Of a stretch of DNA of 64,000 nucleotides, positions 1 to 7,834 are shown piece by piece. The stretch lies in NCBI RefSeq assembly GCF_949769225.1, contig NZ_CATKPB010000007.1. One strand, 5' to 3'. The stretch is from Peptoniphilus_A genitalis (GTDB taxonomy: Bacteria; Bacillota; Clostridia; Tissierellales; Peptoniphilaceae). Each line of letters opens with the position of its first letter. Positions within the stretch are counted from its first letter, which is position 1. Below the pieces are notes generated by a model. That model did not search any database. It was not told the origin of the DNA and saw only the letters and a list, made by a program, of their open reading frames with translations. The position numbers were made by a program, and so were the translations under genes.

Positions 1-294
1 GGCAGTGACAATATTTTTGCCAGCCTTCATTAGCTTTACAATTCTTTCGTAAGTTTCTTCAAGACTTGATGTCACATCGATAACTGTGTCCACATCAGAA
101 TTTAAAATTTCATCAAAATCATCTGTGAAAGCAAGGTCGCCATCCAGTGGAGACCTTTTTTTACTTTTATTTCTTATTAAAACTTTTTCAATTTTTATAT
201 CAAAATCATTTTTTAAAAGGGCGTCTCTTTTTTTATATAAAATTTCTTCGACACCTGTTCCCACAGTGCCAAAGCCCATTATTGCAATTTTCAA
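1..294 (-). CDS. hom: homoserine dehydrogenase, N-terminal part (cut by window edge)
   Basis: NAD(P)H-dependent reduction of aspartate semialdehyde to homoserine, third step towards threonine and methionine. Only the first 98 codons are inside the window. They show an N-terminal Rossmann start (MKIAIMGFGTVGTGV, with the GxGTVG nucleotide-binding loop) and a later IDVTSS stretch typical of the family. I place the start at a TTG (294-292), because GGAGG lies six bases upstream, inside the end of asd; the first in-frame ATG would delete the strand before the glycine loop. It starts one base after the asd stop, so it is probably translationally coupled in the lysC-asd-hom operon. The family is clear from the Rossmann start and operon position, but the catalytic domain lies outside the window. 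Confidence 0.85.
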   Translation of the reverse strand, partial: MKIAIMGFGTVGTGVEEILYKKRDALLKNDFDIKIEKVLIRNKSKKRSPLDGDLAFTDDFDEILNSDVDTVIDVTSSLEETYERIVKLMKAGKNIVTA

Positions 295-295
295 C

Positions 296-1273
296 TTAAA
301 CCTCCAAGACTTTTTCCGCAATTTGCACTGCGTTAGTTGCAGCTCCCTTCCTAATGTTGTCGGCACAAGACCATAGGTTTAGACCATTTTCTACAGTGAA
401 GTCACGTCTAATTCTGCCAACAAAAACTTCATTCTTGTCGGCTGCCATTAGGGGCATTGGGTAAACTTCATTGGCAAGATCATCTTGAAGGACCATGCCA
501 GGGTAGTCGCCAATAATTTTTTTCACATCTTCCACTTCAAAAGGATTTTCTACTTCAACATTAATGGAAATTGAGTGAGAGAACTTAACTGGCACACGAA
601 CTGTTGTGGCAGTAACAAGGATAGAGTCGTCGTGAAGAATTTTTTTGGTTTCATTAATCATCTTCATTTCTTCCTTGGAGTAGCCATTGTCTATGAAGAC
701 ATCAATTTGTGGAATGCAGTTATTCTTAATTGGATACTTGTAAGCAAGTTGTGTTCCTTCTTCCAAGTCAGAAATTCCCTTTATGCCAGATCCAGAAACT
801 GATTGGTAAGTAGAATAAATTACTCTCTTGATTTTGTACTTGTCGTGAATTGGCTTAAGTGGAAGTACAGATTGGATAGTTGAACAATTTGGGTTTGCAA
901 TAATTCCATTGTTCATTTTAATATCTTCAGGATTGATTTCTGGAACAACTAGGGGAACTTCTGGGTCCATCCTAAAGGCAGAAGAGTTGTCAACAACAGT
1001 TACTCCAGCCTTAGCTGCAATAGGAGCAAACTTTTCACTAACAGCACCTCCAGCAGAGAAGAGGGCAATCTTAATGTCTCTTCCTTCAAAGGAGTCTTCC
1101 TTTAATTCCTCGACAGTGTATTCCTTTCCACAATATTCAATTTTTTTGCCAGCTGATTTCTTGGAGCTAAACAAGTATAAATTGTCTATTGGGAAATTTT
1201 CTTCACTTAAAACCTTTAACATCATGCTTCCAACAAGTCCAGTTGCACCTACAACTGCTACATTAACCTTCAT
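296..1273 (-). CDS. asd: aspartate-semialdehyde dehydrogenase
   Basis: Reduces L-aspartyl-4-phosphate to aspartate semialdehyde, the branch point to lysine/diaminopimelate and to threonine/methionine. The 325-residue protein has the normal length. Seen: GATGLVG at residues 9-15 (NADP loop), DNSSAFRMD near 95-103, ANPNCSTIQ with catalytic Cys130, and VPVKFSHS with the catalytic His233 and substrate Arg226 just before. The start ATG follows AAGGAGG. It lies two bases after lysC and one base before hom, so all three are one transcript. Nothing is missing from the active site. Confidence 0.97.
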   Translation of the reverse strand: MKVNVAVVGATGLVGSMMLKVLSEENFPIDNLYLFSSKKSAGKKIEYCGKEYTVEELKEDSFEGRDIKIALFSAGGAVSEKFAPIAAKAGVTVVDNSSAFRMDPEVPLVVPEINPEDIKMNNGIIANPNCSTIQSVLPLKPIHDKYKIKRVIYSTYQSVSGSGIKGISDLEEGTQLAYKYPIKNNCIPQIDVFIDNGYSKEEMKMINETKKILHDDSILVTATTVRVPVKFSHSISINVEVENPFEVEDVKKIIGDYPGMVLQDDLANEVYPMPLMAADKNEVFVGRIRRDFTVENGLNLWSCADNIRKGAATNAVQIAEKVLEV

Positions 1274-1275
1274 CT

Positions 1276-2586
1276 TTAGTCCTCCTTATAAAATTCTCTA
1301 TAAATTGCGCGAATTGCTTTTTCAAAATCCTGAGTTTCCACACCAATAATAATATTGATTTCGCTGGAACCCTGGCTAATCATCTTAATATTAATTCCTT
1401 CTCTGGCAAGAGCGGTGAAAGTCCTAGAAGACACACCCTTTTCATTGATCATGCCACGTCCAACAACGGCAATGAGGGAGATGTCCCTTTCCCAAGAAAT
1501 ATTGTCCACGTTTAAATAAATCTTTAGCTCTTCAAGAACCTTGTTGAGCTTTGGTGTGATATAAGAATCTGCAACAAGGACAGAAACTGAATCAATGCTT
1601 GAAGGCATGTGCTCAATGGAAATATCGTTGGACTCGAAAACTGTAGTGAGCTTTCTGAAAAAGTCCTTCTCACTATTCATATTTACCTTCTCAAGATTTA
1701 TAACAGTGAAATCTTTTTTGCCCGAGATACCAGTTAAAATATTTTTATTTTTTATGTCACATTGAGAAAGAATCAAAGTTCCTTCTTCGTGTGGCGCGTT
1801 AGTATTTTTAATATTGATTGGAATGTTCTTATCTCTAAGTGGGAAGATGGCCTCTTCGTGAAGGACCTTGGCTCCCATGTAGGAAAGCTCCCTCAATTCC
1901 TTGTAGGTGATAGTTCCAATAGGGGATGGGTCCTTTACGATTTTTGGGTCGGCAACTAAGAAGCCAGACACATCAGTGAAGTTTTCATACATCTCTGCAT
2001 CAAGGGCAGAGGCAATGACAGAACCTGTCACATCAGATCCACCACGAGAAAAAGTTTTGACCTTGCCGTCTTCCTTTTCTCCATAGAATCCAGGGATAAC
2101 AGCCTTTTCATGTTGAGTTAGAATTTTTTTAATCTTTTCCTCAGACTTTGGAAGGTCCAAGACTCCATTAGTAAAGGCAATCAAGTCTCTTGCGTCTACA
2201 AAGTCAAAGCCAAGGTAGGCTGCAAGGACTTGGGCACTGATAAACTCGCCACGGCTTATGACGAAGTCGTAGCTTGCTCCATTAGTAATCTCATCCTTGA
2301 CCTCAGCAAGAATCTTATCAATGTCTATATCCAAAACAAGATCATCAACAATATTCTTATAAACATTCTCGATGATCTTGTAAACTTCATTAAAATTTAA
2401 TTCGTGGGCACTTAGTTCGTGGCACATTGCTAGAAGGTCAGTGACCTTGTGATTGTTGTTAACTCCTTTTCCAGGCGCAGAAACTACTATGTACTTTCTA
2501 GCCTCATCTTCCAGTACAATATCCTTAACTTTTTTCAGTTGACGAGCATCGGCAAGTGAACTGCCACCAAATTTTGCGACTTTCAT
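1276..2586 (-). CDS. lysC: aspartate kinase
   Basis: Phosphorylates aspartate, the committed step of the aspartate family. The 436-residue protein is a monofunctional kinase: KFGGSSLAD at residues 5-13, SRGE near 111, FSRGGSD at 179-185, MGAKVLHEEA near 237-246, then a regulatory tail from about 300 with ACT-type segments (VVGRGM..GVSSRTFTALA), which in the family bind an end-product amino acid. The tail ends without a fused homoserine dehydrogenase. The start has AAAGGAGA upstream. It is the first gene of lysC-asd-hom and is driven by the consensus promoter at 2761-2789. Which amino acid inhibits it cannot be read from the sequence. Confidence 0.96.
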   Translation of the reverse strand: MKVAKFGGSSLADARQLKKVKDIVLEDEARKYIVVSAPGKGVNNNHKVTDLLAMCHELSAHELNFNEVYKIIENVYKNIVDDLVLDIDIDKILAEVKDEITNGASYDFVISRGEFISAQVLAAYLGFDFVDARDLIAFTNGVLDLPKSEEKIKKILTQHEKAVIPGFYGEKEDGKVKTFSRGGSDVTGSVIASALDAEMYENFTDVSGFLVADPKIVKDPSPIGTITYKELRELSYMGAKVLHEEAIFPLRDKNIPINIKNTNAPHEEGTLILSQCDIKNKNILTGISGKKDFTVINLEKVNMNSEKDFFRKLTTVFESNDISIEHMPSSIDSVSVLVADSYITPKLNKVLEELKIYLNVDNISWERDISLIAVVGRGMINEKGVSSRTFTALAREGINIKMISQGSSEINIIIGVETQDFEKAIRAIYREFYKED

Positions 2587-2760
2587 CTCTTTCTCCTTTT
2601 TGTAAAATTAAGAAAAACTTTTAACACAATGAAAACTTTTGAGTTAATAAAAATTATTTATTTATGCAAAACTGCTTAATAATAAAATTTTGAATTGAAA
2701 AAATAAACTTACAAAACAAGCTTATAAATATAAGTAAAAATGTTAAAAGTAATTTTTTCG

Positions 2761-2789
2761 ATTATACAATTATTTAGCCCAGTTGTCAA
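2761..2789 (-). promoter_or_regulatory. lysC-asd-hom promoter
   Basis: On the minus strand TTGACA (2789-2784), a 17-base spacer and TATAAT (2766-2761) form an exact housekeeping promoter. It implies a leader of about 165 bases before lysC. The leader (2587-2755) is AT-rich; I see no lysine riboswitch, T-box or terminator-like hairpin in it. Confidence 0.85.
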
Positions 2790-2869
2790 TTGAAAGGGAC
2801 TTATAAGAAAGGAAGAAGAGGGATATCATAATAAATTTAAAACAAGAGAGAGAGAACAAAAATTTAAAA
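2790..2869. other. AT-rich spacer, no feature seen
   Basis: Spacer between the lysC promoter and the terminator of the Mg2+ ATPase gene. Purine-rich on the plus strand; no reading frame of note, RNA or repeat was seen. Confidence 0.5.
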
Positions 2870-2872
2870 TTT

Positions 2873-2903
2873 GAAAAATAAAAAAGGCCGAGTTAACTCG
2901 ACC
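2873..2903 (-). terminator. terminator after the Mg2+ transport ATPase gene
   Basis: Near-perfect hairpin (GGTCGAG/CTCGGCC with one G-U pair, loop TTAA) at 2886-2903, followed on the minus strand by TTTTTTATTTT. Confidence 0.8.
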
Positions 2904-2941
2904 TGAATTTTTCTAAGCTATTAAGATTGTTTTCTTTAAAT

Positions 2942-5473
2942 TTATTTTCTTGAAAAGGAGTTGCGTTTATAAAATTCTTTTTTCAACGCTTCTGCCACCA
3001 AAGCATAGACGAAGGAGATTAAAAACATGGCAAGAAGGGCCTTGATAGGAAGGTCAACTAAACCAAGATAGGAGTTAATTGGACTGTAAATTATTCCAAC
3101 TAAGAGGATGCTGACGCAGACTATAGCGAGGATTAATTTTTTGGAAGGTTTGCTTTTGAAAATTGGCCTTGCAGTCCTAACGATTAACATAACCACCATA
3201 GCTGAGATAACGGACTCTAACATCCAGCCTGTTTGGAAGTAACTTTCCTTGGCCTTAAAAATATAAATTAAAACAAAGAAGGTCACATAGTCAAATAGGG
3301 AGGATATAATTCCAAAAACAACCATAAACCTCTTGATAAATTTCATGTCCCACTTAACGGGATTCTTCAACCAATCTTCATCAACAGAGTCCGATGCAAT
3401 TTGCAAAGAAGGGAAGTCAGTTAACAAGTTTGTAAGAAGAATTTGCTTAGGCAAGAGGGGCAAAAACTTTAAGAAGAGACTTGCGCCTGCCATAGAAAAC
3501 ATATTTCCAAAGTTGGCACTTGTAGCAACAAAGATATACTTCAAGGTGTTGATGAAGGTCCTTCTTCCTTCTTTAATACCAGACAAGAGGACAGTGAGAC
3601 TGTTTTGCAAAAGAACAATTGAAGCTGCATCCTTGGCTGTGTCGGCAGCAGTGTCAACAGATATGCCAACGTCAGCTACCTTTATGGCAGGAGCATCATT
3701 GATGCCATCTCCCATGTAGCCAACAATTTCTCCAGCTTCCTTATAAGCCCTGATGATTTTTTCCTTTTGATTAGGACTTATTTCAGCAAATATATCAATA
3801 TCTAAAACTTTTTTGTTAAGCTGACTTATGGAATAAGAACTTAGATCTTCTCCAAGCAAAATTTTTTGGGGATTAAGTCCAATTTGGCTGCCGATGTTTT
3901 TTGCAATCTCTTGGTTGTCTCCAGTTATCATCTTTAAGGCAACGCCAAGCTTATTCATATGGCTAACAACGTCTCTTATATCTTCCTTTAAAGGGTCAAT
4001 GAAGAGCAAGAAACCCTTGAAGATCATATCTTGGGCAGCTTCTTTTTCAAGGTCGCAAGAGTCATCTAAAAATTTGTATGAAAGACCTAAGACCCTATAG
4101 CCTTGACTTGAATACTTATTGAAAGAATTTTTTAAACTGGGTATGACATCATCAATTGGACCAATTGAACCATCACTTCCTTCGTAAGTCTTGCAAATCT
4201 TAAGGATGCTTTCAAAGGCTCCCTTAGTGACCATTAAATTTTTATTTGAAAAATCATCATTGGTTTTCACAATGACACTCAAGAGTTTATTTTCAAAAGA
4301 GTAGGGGATTTCAAAAAGTTTTTTGTAGGCAGAAAAATCCTCTGACTTGTCACTTAAGATAGCCTCATCAATTGGATTTGCATAGCCCTCTTGAAAGTAT
4401 GAATTAAGACCTGCAAATTTTTTTAATTCTTCAGAATTTTCTCCAGCAAAGTTAAGACTAGAGTGGAGCTTAACCTTACCCTGAGTAATAGTTCCAGTTT
4501 TGTCAGAACACATAACTGTCATGGAACCAAAGTTTTCAATGGAGTTTAATTTTTTTACAATAACGCCTTGCTCAGACATCCTCTTGGCACCCTGTGACAA
4601 GTTGACGCTAATAATAGCTGGCAACATTTGTGGAGTTAGACCAACAGATAGGGCAAGGGCAAACATGAAGGATTCCAAAAAAGACTTATTTAAAACAATA
4701 TTAAACAAGAAAATTAAGCCAATTAAGAGAGTCGTAACGTGCAAGATTAAATTGCCAAAATTTTTAATACCCTTCTCGAAGTCTGTATCAGAATCCCTTT
4801 GACTAAGAGAATTTGTAATTTTTCCAAACTCAGTGTCCTTTGCCAAGTTGACAATTAGAGCCTTGCCAGATCCACTAATAAGGTGAGTCCCCATCCAAAG
4901 AGAATTTTTTCTAGCAGAAAGACCTGTGCTTGCATCTAACTTTCCGCATGACTTTTCAACAGGGAAGGTCTCCCCAGTCAAGCTTGACTCATCAGTTGTA
5001 AGAGAGTTACTTTCAATAAGCAAACAATCAGCAGGGATCATGTCGCCAGTTTTAACCTTAATTATGTCACCAAGAGTTAAATCAGCATTGTCTAACTCTT
5101 TAAAACTTCCATCTCTTAAAACCGATGACGTAACACTAACAGAAGAAAGGAGTTTCTTCACAGCGTCCTTTGCCTTGCTCTCATGAAGATAACTCAAGAG
5201 AGAAGAAATTAAAATTATAATCAAAATAATGATGCCATCAGAATAATCCTTTAAAAAAATTGACAAGATAGCAGCAAAAATAAGAATCAAAGTAATAGGA
5301 CTTTTGAATTGAGATAAAAATATTATGAAGTTGGAAGAAGCCTTCTTCTCATCAAAAACATTCTTACCATAAGTTTCAATCCTCTTGGCAGCCTCTTGAC
5401 TAGTTAAACCATCACGGCTAGAATTTAATTCTTTGAGCGCATCATCTAAGTCATAAGACCAAAAATTTTTCAT
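2942..5473 (-). CDS. mgtA: magnesium-importing P-type ATPase (P3B, MgtA-like)
   Basis: Integral membrane P-type ATPase of the MgtA/MgtB group, which takes Mg2+ into the cell. With the chosen start it is 843 residues. An N-terminal cation-ATPase domain (WSYDLDDALKELNSS) comes first, then the LTGET actuator loop near 166, the membrane motif VGLTPQMLP near 277, the phosphorylation motif CSDKTGTIT (Asp near 324), MTGDN and the GDGINDAP hinge, then a C-terminal helix set. I use the ATG at 5473 because AGGAGG sits six bases upstream; an ATG 21 bases earlier has no such site. It is a single-gene unit with its own terminator. No M-box Mg2+ riboswitch is visible upstream. Related Ca2+ ATPases are less likely given VGLTPQMLP. 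Confidence 0.9.
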   Translation of the reverse strand: MKNFWSYDLDDALKELNSSRDGLTSQEAAKRIETYGKNVFDEKKASSNFIIFLSQFKSPITLILIFAAILSIFLKDYSDGIIILIIILISSLLSYLHESKAKDAVKKLLSSVSVTSSVLRDGSFKELDNADLTLGDIIKVKTGDMIPADCLLIESNSLTTDESSLTGETFPVEKSCGKLDASTGLSARKNSLWMGTHLISGSGKALIVNLAKDTEFGKITNSLSQRDSDTDFEKGIKNFGNLILHVTTLLIGLIFLFNIVLNKSFLESFMFALALSVGLTPQMLPAIISVNLSQGAKRMSEQGVIVKKLNSIENFGSMTVMCSDKTGTITQGKVKLHSSLNFAGENSEELKKFAGLNSYFQEGYANPIDEAILSDKSEDFSAYKKLFEIPYSFENKLLSVIVKTNDDFSNKNLMVTKGAFESILKICKTYEGSDGSIGPIDDVIPSLKNSFNKYSSQGYRVLGLSYKFLDDSCDLEKEAAQDMIFKGFLLFIDPLKEDIRDVVSHMNKLGVALKMITGDNQEIAKNIGSQIGLNPQKILLGEDLSSYSISQLNKKVLDIDIFAEISPNQKEKIIRAYKEAGEIVGYMGDGINDAPAIKVADVGISVDTAADTAKDAASIVLLQNSLTVLLSGIKEGRRTFINTLKYIFVATSANFGNMFSMAGASLFLKFLPLLPKQILLTNLLTDFPSLQIASDSVDEDWLKNPVKWDMKFIKRFMVVFGIISSLFDYVTFFVLIYIFKAKESYFQTGWMLESVISAMVVMLIVRTARPIFKSKPSKKLILAIVCVSILLVGIIYSPINSYLGLVDLPIKALLAMFLISFVYALVAEALKKEFYKRNSFSRK

Positions 5474-5551
5474 AATACCTCCTAGATAGGTCAAATATAT
5501 ATCTATTAATAATAAAATACAAGAGATTTACACAAATAAAAATATGTAAGT

Positions 5552-5580
5552 AAAATAAAAAAAGACTGAAGGTTCGGTCT
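5552..5580 (-). terminator. terminator after the DUF2075 gene
   Basis: Inverted repeat AGACyGAA/TTCrGTCT around 5563-5580 with a T-run (TTTTTTTATTTT) on the minus strand; the arms have one mismatch on that strand. It lies about 70 bases after the stop of the DUF2075 gene. Confidence 0.6.
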
Positions 5581-5650
5581 ATGAATTTATAAAAAATTCG
5601 CAATTAAATTTTCAATTTTATTTTTATCTTTGGATTGATAGTTTGTAGAA

Positions 5651-7630
5651 TTAAATTTCATCAAGCCCTATTTCTTTAAAATAGGCATAAGTTTCATCGT
5701 AATAATCTCTTAAACGTGTCTTGTCATCATCAGAACCTCTTGGGATAAAAATTATCATGCCTTGTCTTGACCTTGTGAGTAGTACTCTGTAGGAATTTTT
5801 TAAATAAAGTCTGTCTTCAGCCTTATTAATGTTAATCCATTTAGAGCCATGGAACTTTTTATATTCCCATTTGCCATCCTTCATCCTTAGGTCTGCGTCC
5901 CAAGCAACAATTGAATAGTCTAGCTCAAGGCCTTGGACATCAAACTCTGTAATAATATCTTCAAGATAATAACAAGACCTTACATCATCCTTATCATTTA
6001 AAAACCAATTGGCAACATTGACATTGTTTTTTACAAAAATACCCTCAGCCTTTAACCTAAGTGCACCACTTGTAGCTAAGAGACCATATTTTTCTGAACC
6101 CTTGGATATTTCTTTTATCCAATTCTTTGCGGCATTTAAATCACGTGTAAGCTTAATGGGATACTTGTCCTTAATTTTTTTATATAGATCTTGAGCCTTT
6201 AATAAGTCTAAATCTAAAGAAAATTTTATAAAGTATGCAAGGTCAGGAGATCTAAAGGACCTCATTGAAACTGAAAGGTGAAGGTCATGAAGATCCTTTA
6301 TATTTAAGCCACAAACCATATCTTCCCAGAGATTATCCATAAGATACTCATCTTTTAAATTTGTAGAAACATAAACATCCCAGTCGTTAAACCTAGATCT
6401 TAAAGCATTAAACCATTCAGGCAAACCACCTTCTCCTTCGTTAATCTCTTGTCCACCGCCAATGAGGCAGACGACAACGGCCCAGTTCTTGTGGCGATCC
6501 ATTGTAGAAATTAAAAACTCTGGCTCACTATAATTAAAGTTAAGGATACCTTTTTTAGTTTTCATAAATTTATGAATCATTTCTTGGTTCCAAGATCTTT
6601 GAGCTTCATCAAAAATTACAATGTGCTCAGGAGGTACGTCATCATTATTGACAAAAGAATCCCTATACTTGTGTATCATTTGAATAAAAGCATTAGTGTG
6701 TCTTTCTTCATCTTTTTTATTTGTTTTAATTCCAAGCTCTCTTAGCATCCTTAGCTTATCTCTAACGAGAGCTTCTTTTAGGACTTGAACTAAGGGGAAG
6801 TTGCCAGATAAAAAGACAGCGTGCTCTCCCTTTTTAGCATCGGATTTTTGGATACTTAAGTTTAGACCAACTAAAGTTTTTCCTGCGCCAGGAACACCTG
6901 TGACAAAGCAAATAGATTTTCTATTATTAGCCTTGCTATAATCTATTATTTTATTAATTGCATCTGTAGTTATATTTATATTTTTTGCACCAGCATCATT
7001 TCTAGTTATGTCACTGACATTATGGCCATTATAAAGAGCTTGAGCAGCTTCGACAATAGTTGGAGTTGGAAAATATTCACTGTTTATCCACGAATCATAA
7101 GAAAAATCATTTTCTATGTAAATAGATGAGACATTTAAAATTAAATTTTTAATATCAAATTCATTAGCCCTAAGAGGTTTTAAAATATTGTCCTTTAAAA
7201 TAAATTGATTTGGATAAGAGGGAGCATCACTTGCAATTAAAATAGGAACAATTAACTTGTCAGAACTTTCCTTGTGAAAATTTTTCAAATCAAGTGCATA
7301 ATCATAAACCTGGTCATAGTCATTAGACTTATAAGAATTGCTTCCGCATTTGAACTCCAAAATAAATACGATATTTTTATATAAAATTACATTATCGATT
7401 CTCTTTCCCATGCGGGGGATGACATACTCAAAGAGAATTTTAGAAGATGGATCCTTTAAAGATGCCAGCTCCCTCTTTAAAATTTCAATCTCAGCCTCCC
7501 AAGTATTTTTTTGTTGGATCCTAGTGTCAGAAGAAGAATCATTTCTTGAAATTTCTCCCAAAATTTTATCATTATCACTTTTTAAAAAGTTAGAAATGCT
7601 CGACTCGTAGTAAGCTCTTAAACTATTCAT
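5651..7630 (-). CDS. PD-(D/E)XK nuclease fused to DUF2075 helicase (Schlafen group 3 type)
   Basis: 659 residues. The N-terminal part has a restriction-nuclease-like core: an acidic helix around Glu46, RIDNVIL with Asp79, and FILEFKCG with Glu92 and Lys94, the usual PD-(D/E)XK spacing. A superfamily 1 ATPase follows: Walker A GVPGAGKT at 245-252 and Walker B IVIFDEAQ with DEAQ at 341-344, then late motifs ending in RVLLTRSRQGMIIFIP, typical of DUF2075. Predicted cytosolic nucleic-acid translocase/nuclease. It follows the 1721-residue DUF1998 helicase gene but is separated from it by a terminator and has its own operator-like promoter. DUF2075 proteins recur in phage-defence regions, so a defence role is my inference. 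The AGGAGT site fixes the ATG start. Confidence 0.8.
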   Translation of the reverse strand: MNSLRAYYESSISNFLKSDNDKILGEISRNDSSSDTRIQQKNTWEAEIEILKRELASLKDPSSKILFEYVIPRMGKRIDNVILYKNIVFILEFKCGSNSYKSNDYDQVYDYALDLKNFHKESSDKLIVPILIASDAPSYPNQFILKDNILKPLRANEFDIKNLILNVSSIYIENDFSYDSWINSEYFPTPTIVEAAQALYNGHNVSDITRNDAGAKNINITTDAINKIIDYSKANNRKSICFVTGVPGAGKTLVGLNLSIQKSDAKKGEHAVFLSGNFPLVQVLKEALVRDKLRMLRELGIKTNKKDEERHTNAFIQMIHKYRDSFVNNDDVPPEHIVIFDEAQRSWNQEMIHKFMKTKKGILNFNYSEPEFLISTMDRHKNWAVVVCLIGGGQEINEGEGGLPEWFNALRSRFNDWDVYVSTNLKDEYLMDNLWEDMVCGLNIKDLHDLHLSVSMRSFRSPDLAYFIKFSLDLDLLKAQDLYKKIKDKYPIKLTRDLNAAKNWIKEISKGSEKYGLLATSGALRLKAEGIFVKNNVNVANWFLNDKDDVRSCYYLEDIITEFDVQGLELDYSIVAWDADLRMKDGKWEYKKFHGSKWININKAEDRLYLKNSYRVLLTRSRQGMIIFIPRGSDDDKTRLRDYYDETYAYFKEIGLDEI

Positions 7631-7686
7631 ATAAACTCCTAAAAGAAAATATTTTTATAAAGTTATAGTTAAATCATATTAAAAAT

Positions 7687-7715
7687 ATTATATCACAGGG
7701 AAGTGATCCTATTTA
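7687..7715 (-). promoter_or_regulatory. promoter with inverted-repeat operator candidate before the DUF2075 gene
   Basis: Minus-strand TATAAT at 7692-7687, with a poor -35 (TAAATA) 17 bases upstream. The spacer holds an inverted repeat ATCAC-N6-GTGAT (7692-7707), well placed for a repressor or an activator compensating for the weak -35. Confidence 0.45.
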
Positions 7716-7763
7716 AGTTATAAAAATAGAAAAGATTTTGCTGATTGATTATTAAAAAGCATA

Positions 7764-7803
7764 ATAAAAATGCCCTCCTTACAGGTTTGCCTAGTAAAGA
7801 GGG
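7764..7803 (-). terminator. strong terminator after the DUF1998 helicase gene
   Basis: Long hairpin CCCTCTTTAC / GTAAGGAGGG with inner GG/CC pairs and loop CAAA (7773-7803), followed on the minus strand by CATTTTTATT. It separates the four-gene operon from the DUF2075 gene. Confidence 0.8.
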
Positions 7804-7834
7804 AACATATCAATTTTTGTAGCATCTATTTATA

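Noticed and set aside
909..1349. 146-codon plus-strand frame
   Set aside because: Antisense to asd and lysC; the opposite strand encodes clear enzymes and this frame has no RBS or family resemblance.
2587..2755. Possible lysine riboswitch or T-box in the lysC leader
   Set aside because: The leader is about 165 bases long but AT-rich, without conserved blocks or a terminator/antiterminator pair.
5474..5551. Possible M-box (Mg2+) riboswitch before the Mg2+ ATPase
   Set aside because: The gap is far too short and no conserved M-box element is seen.
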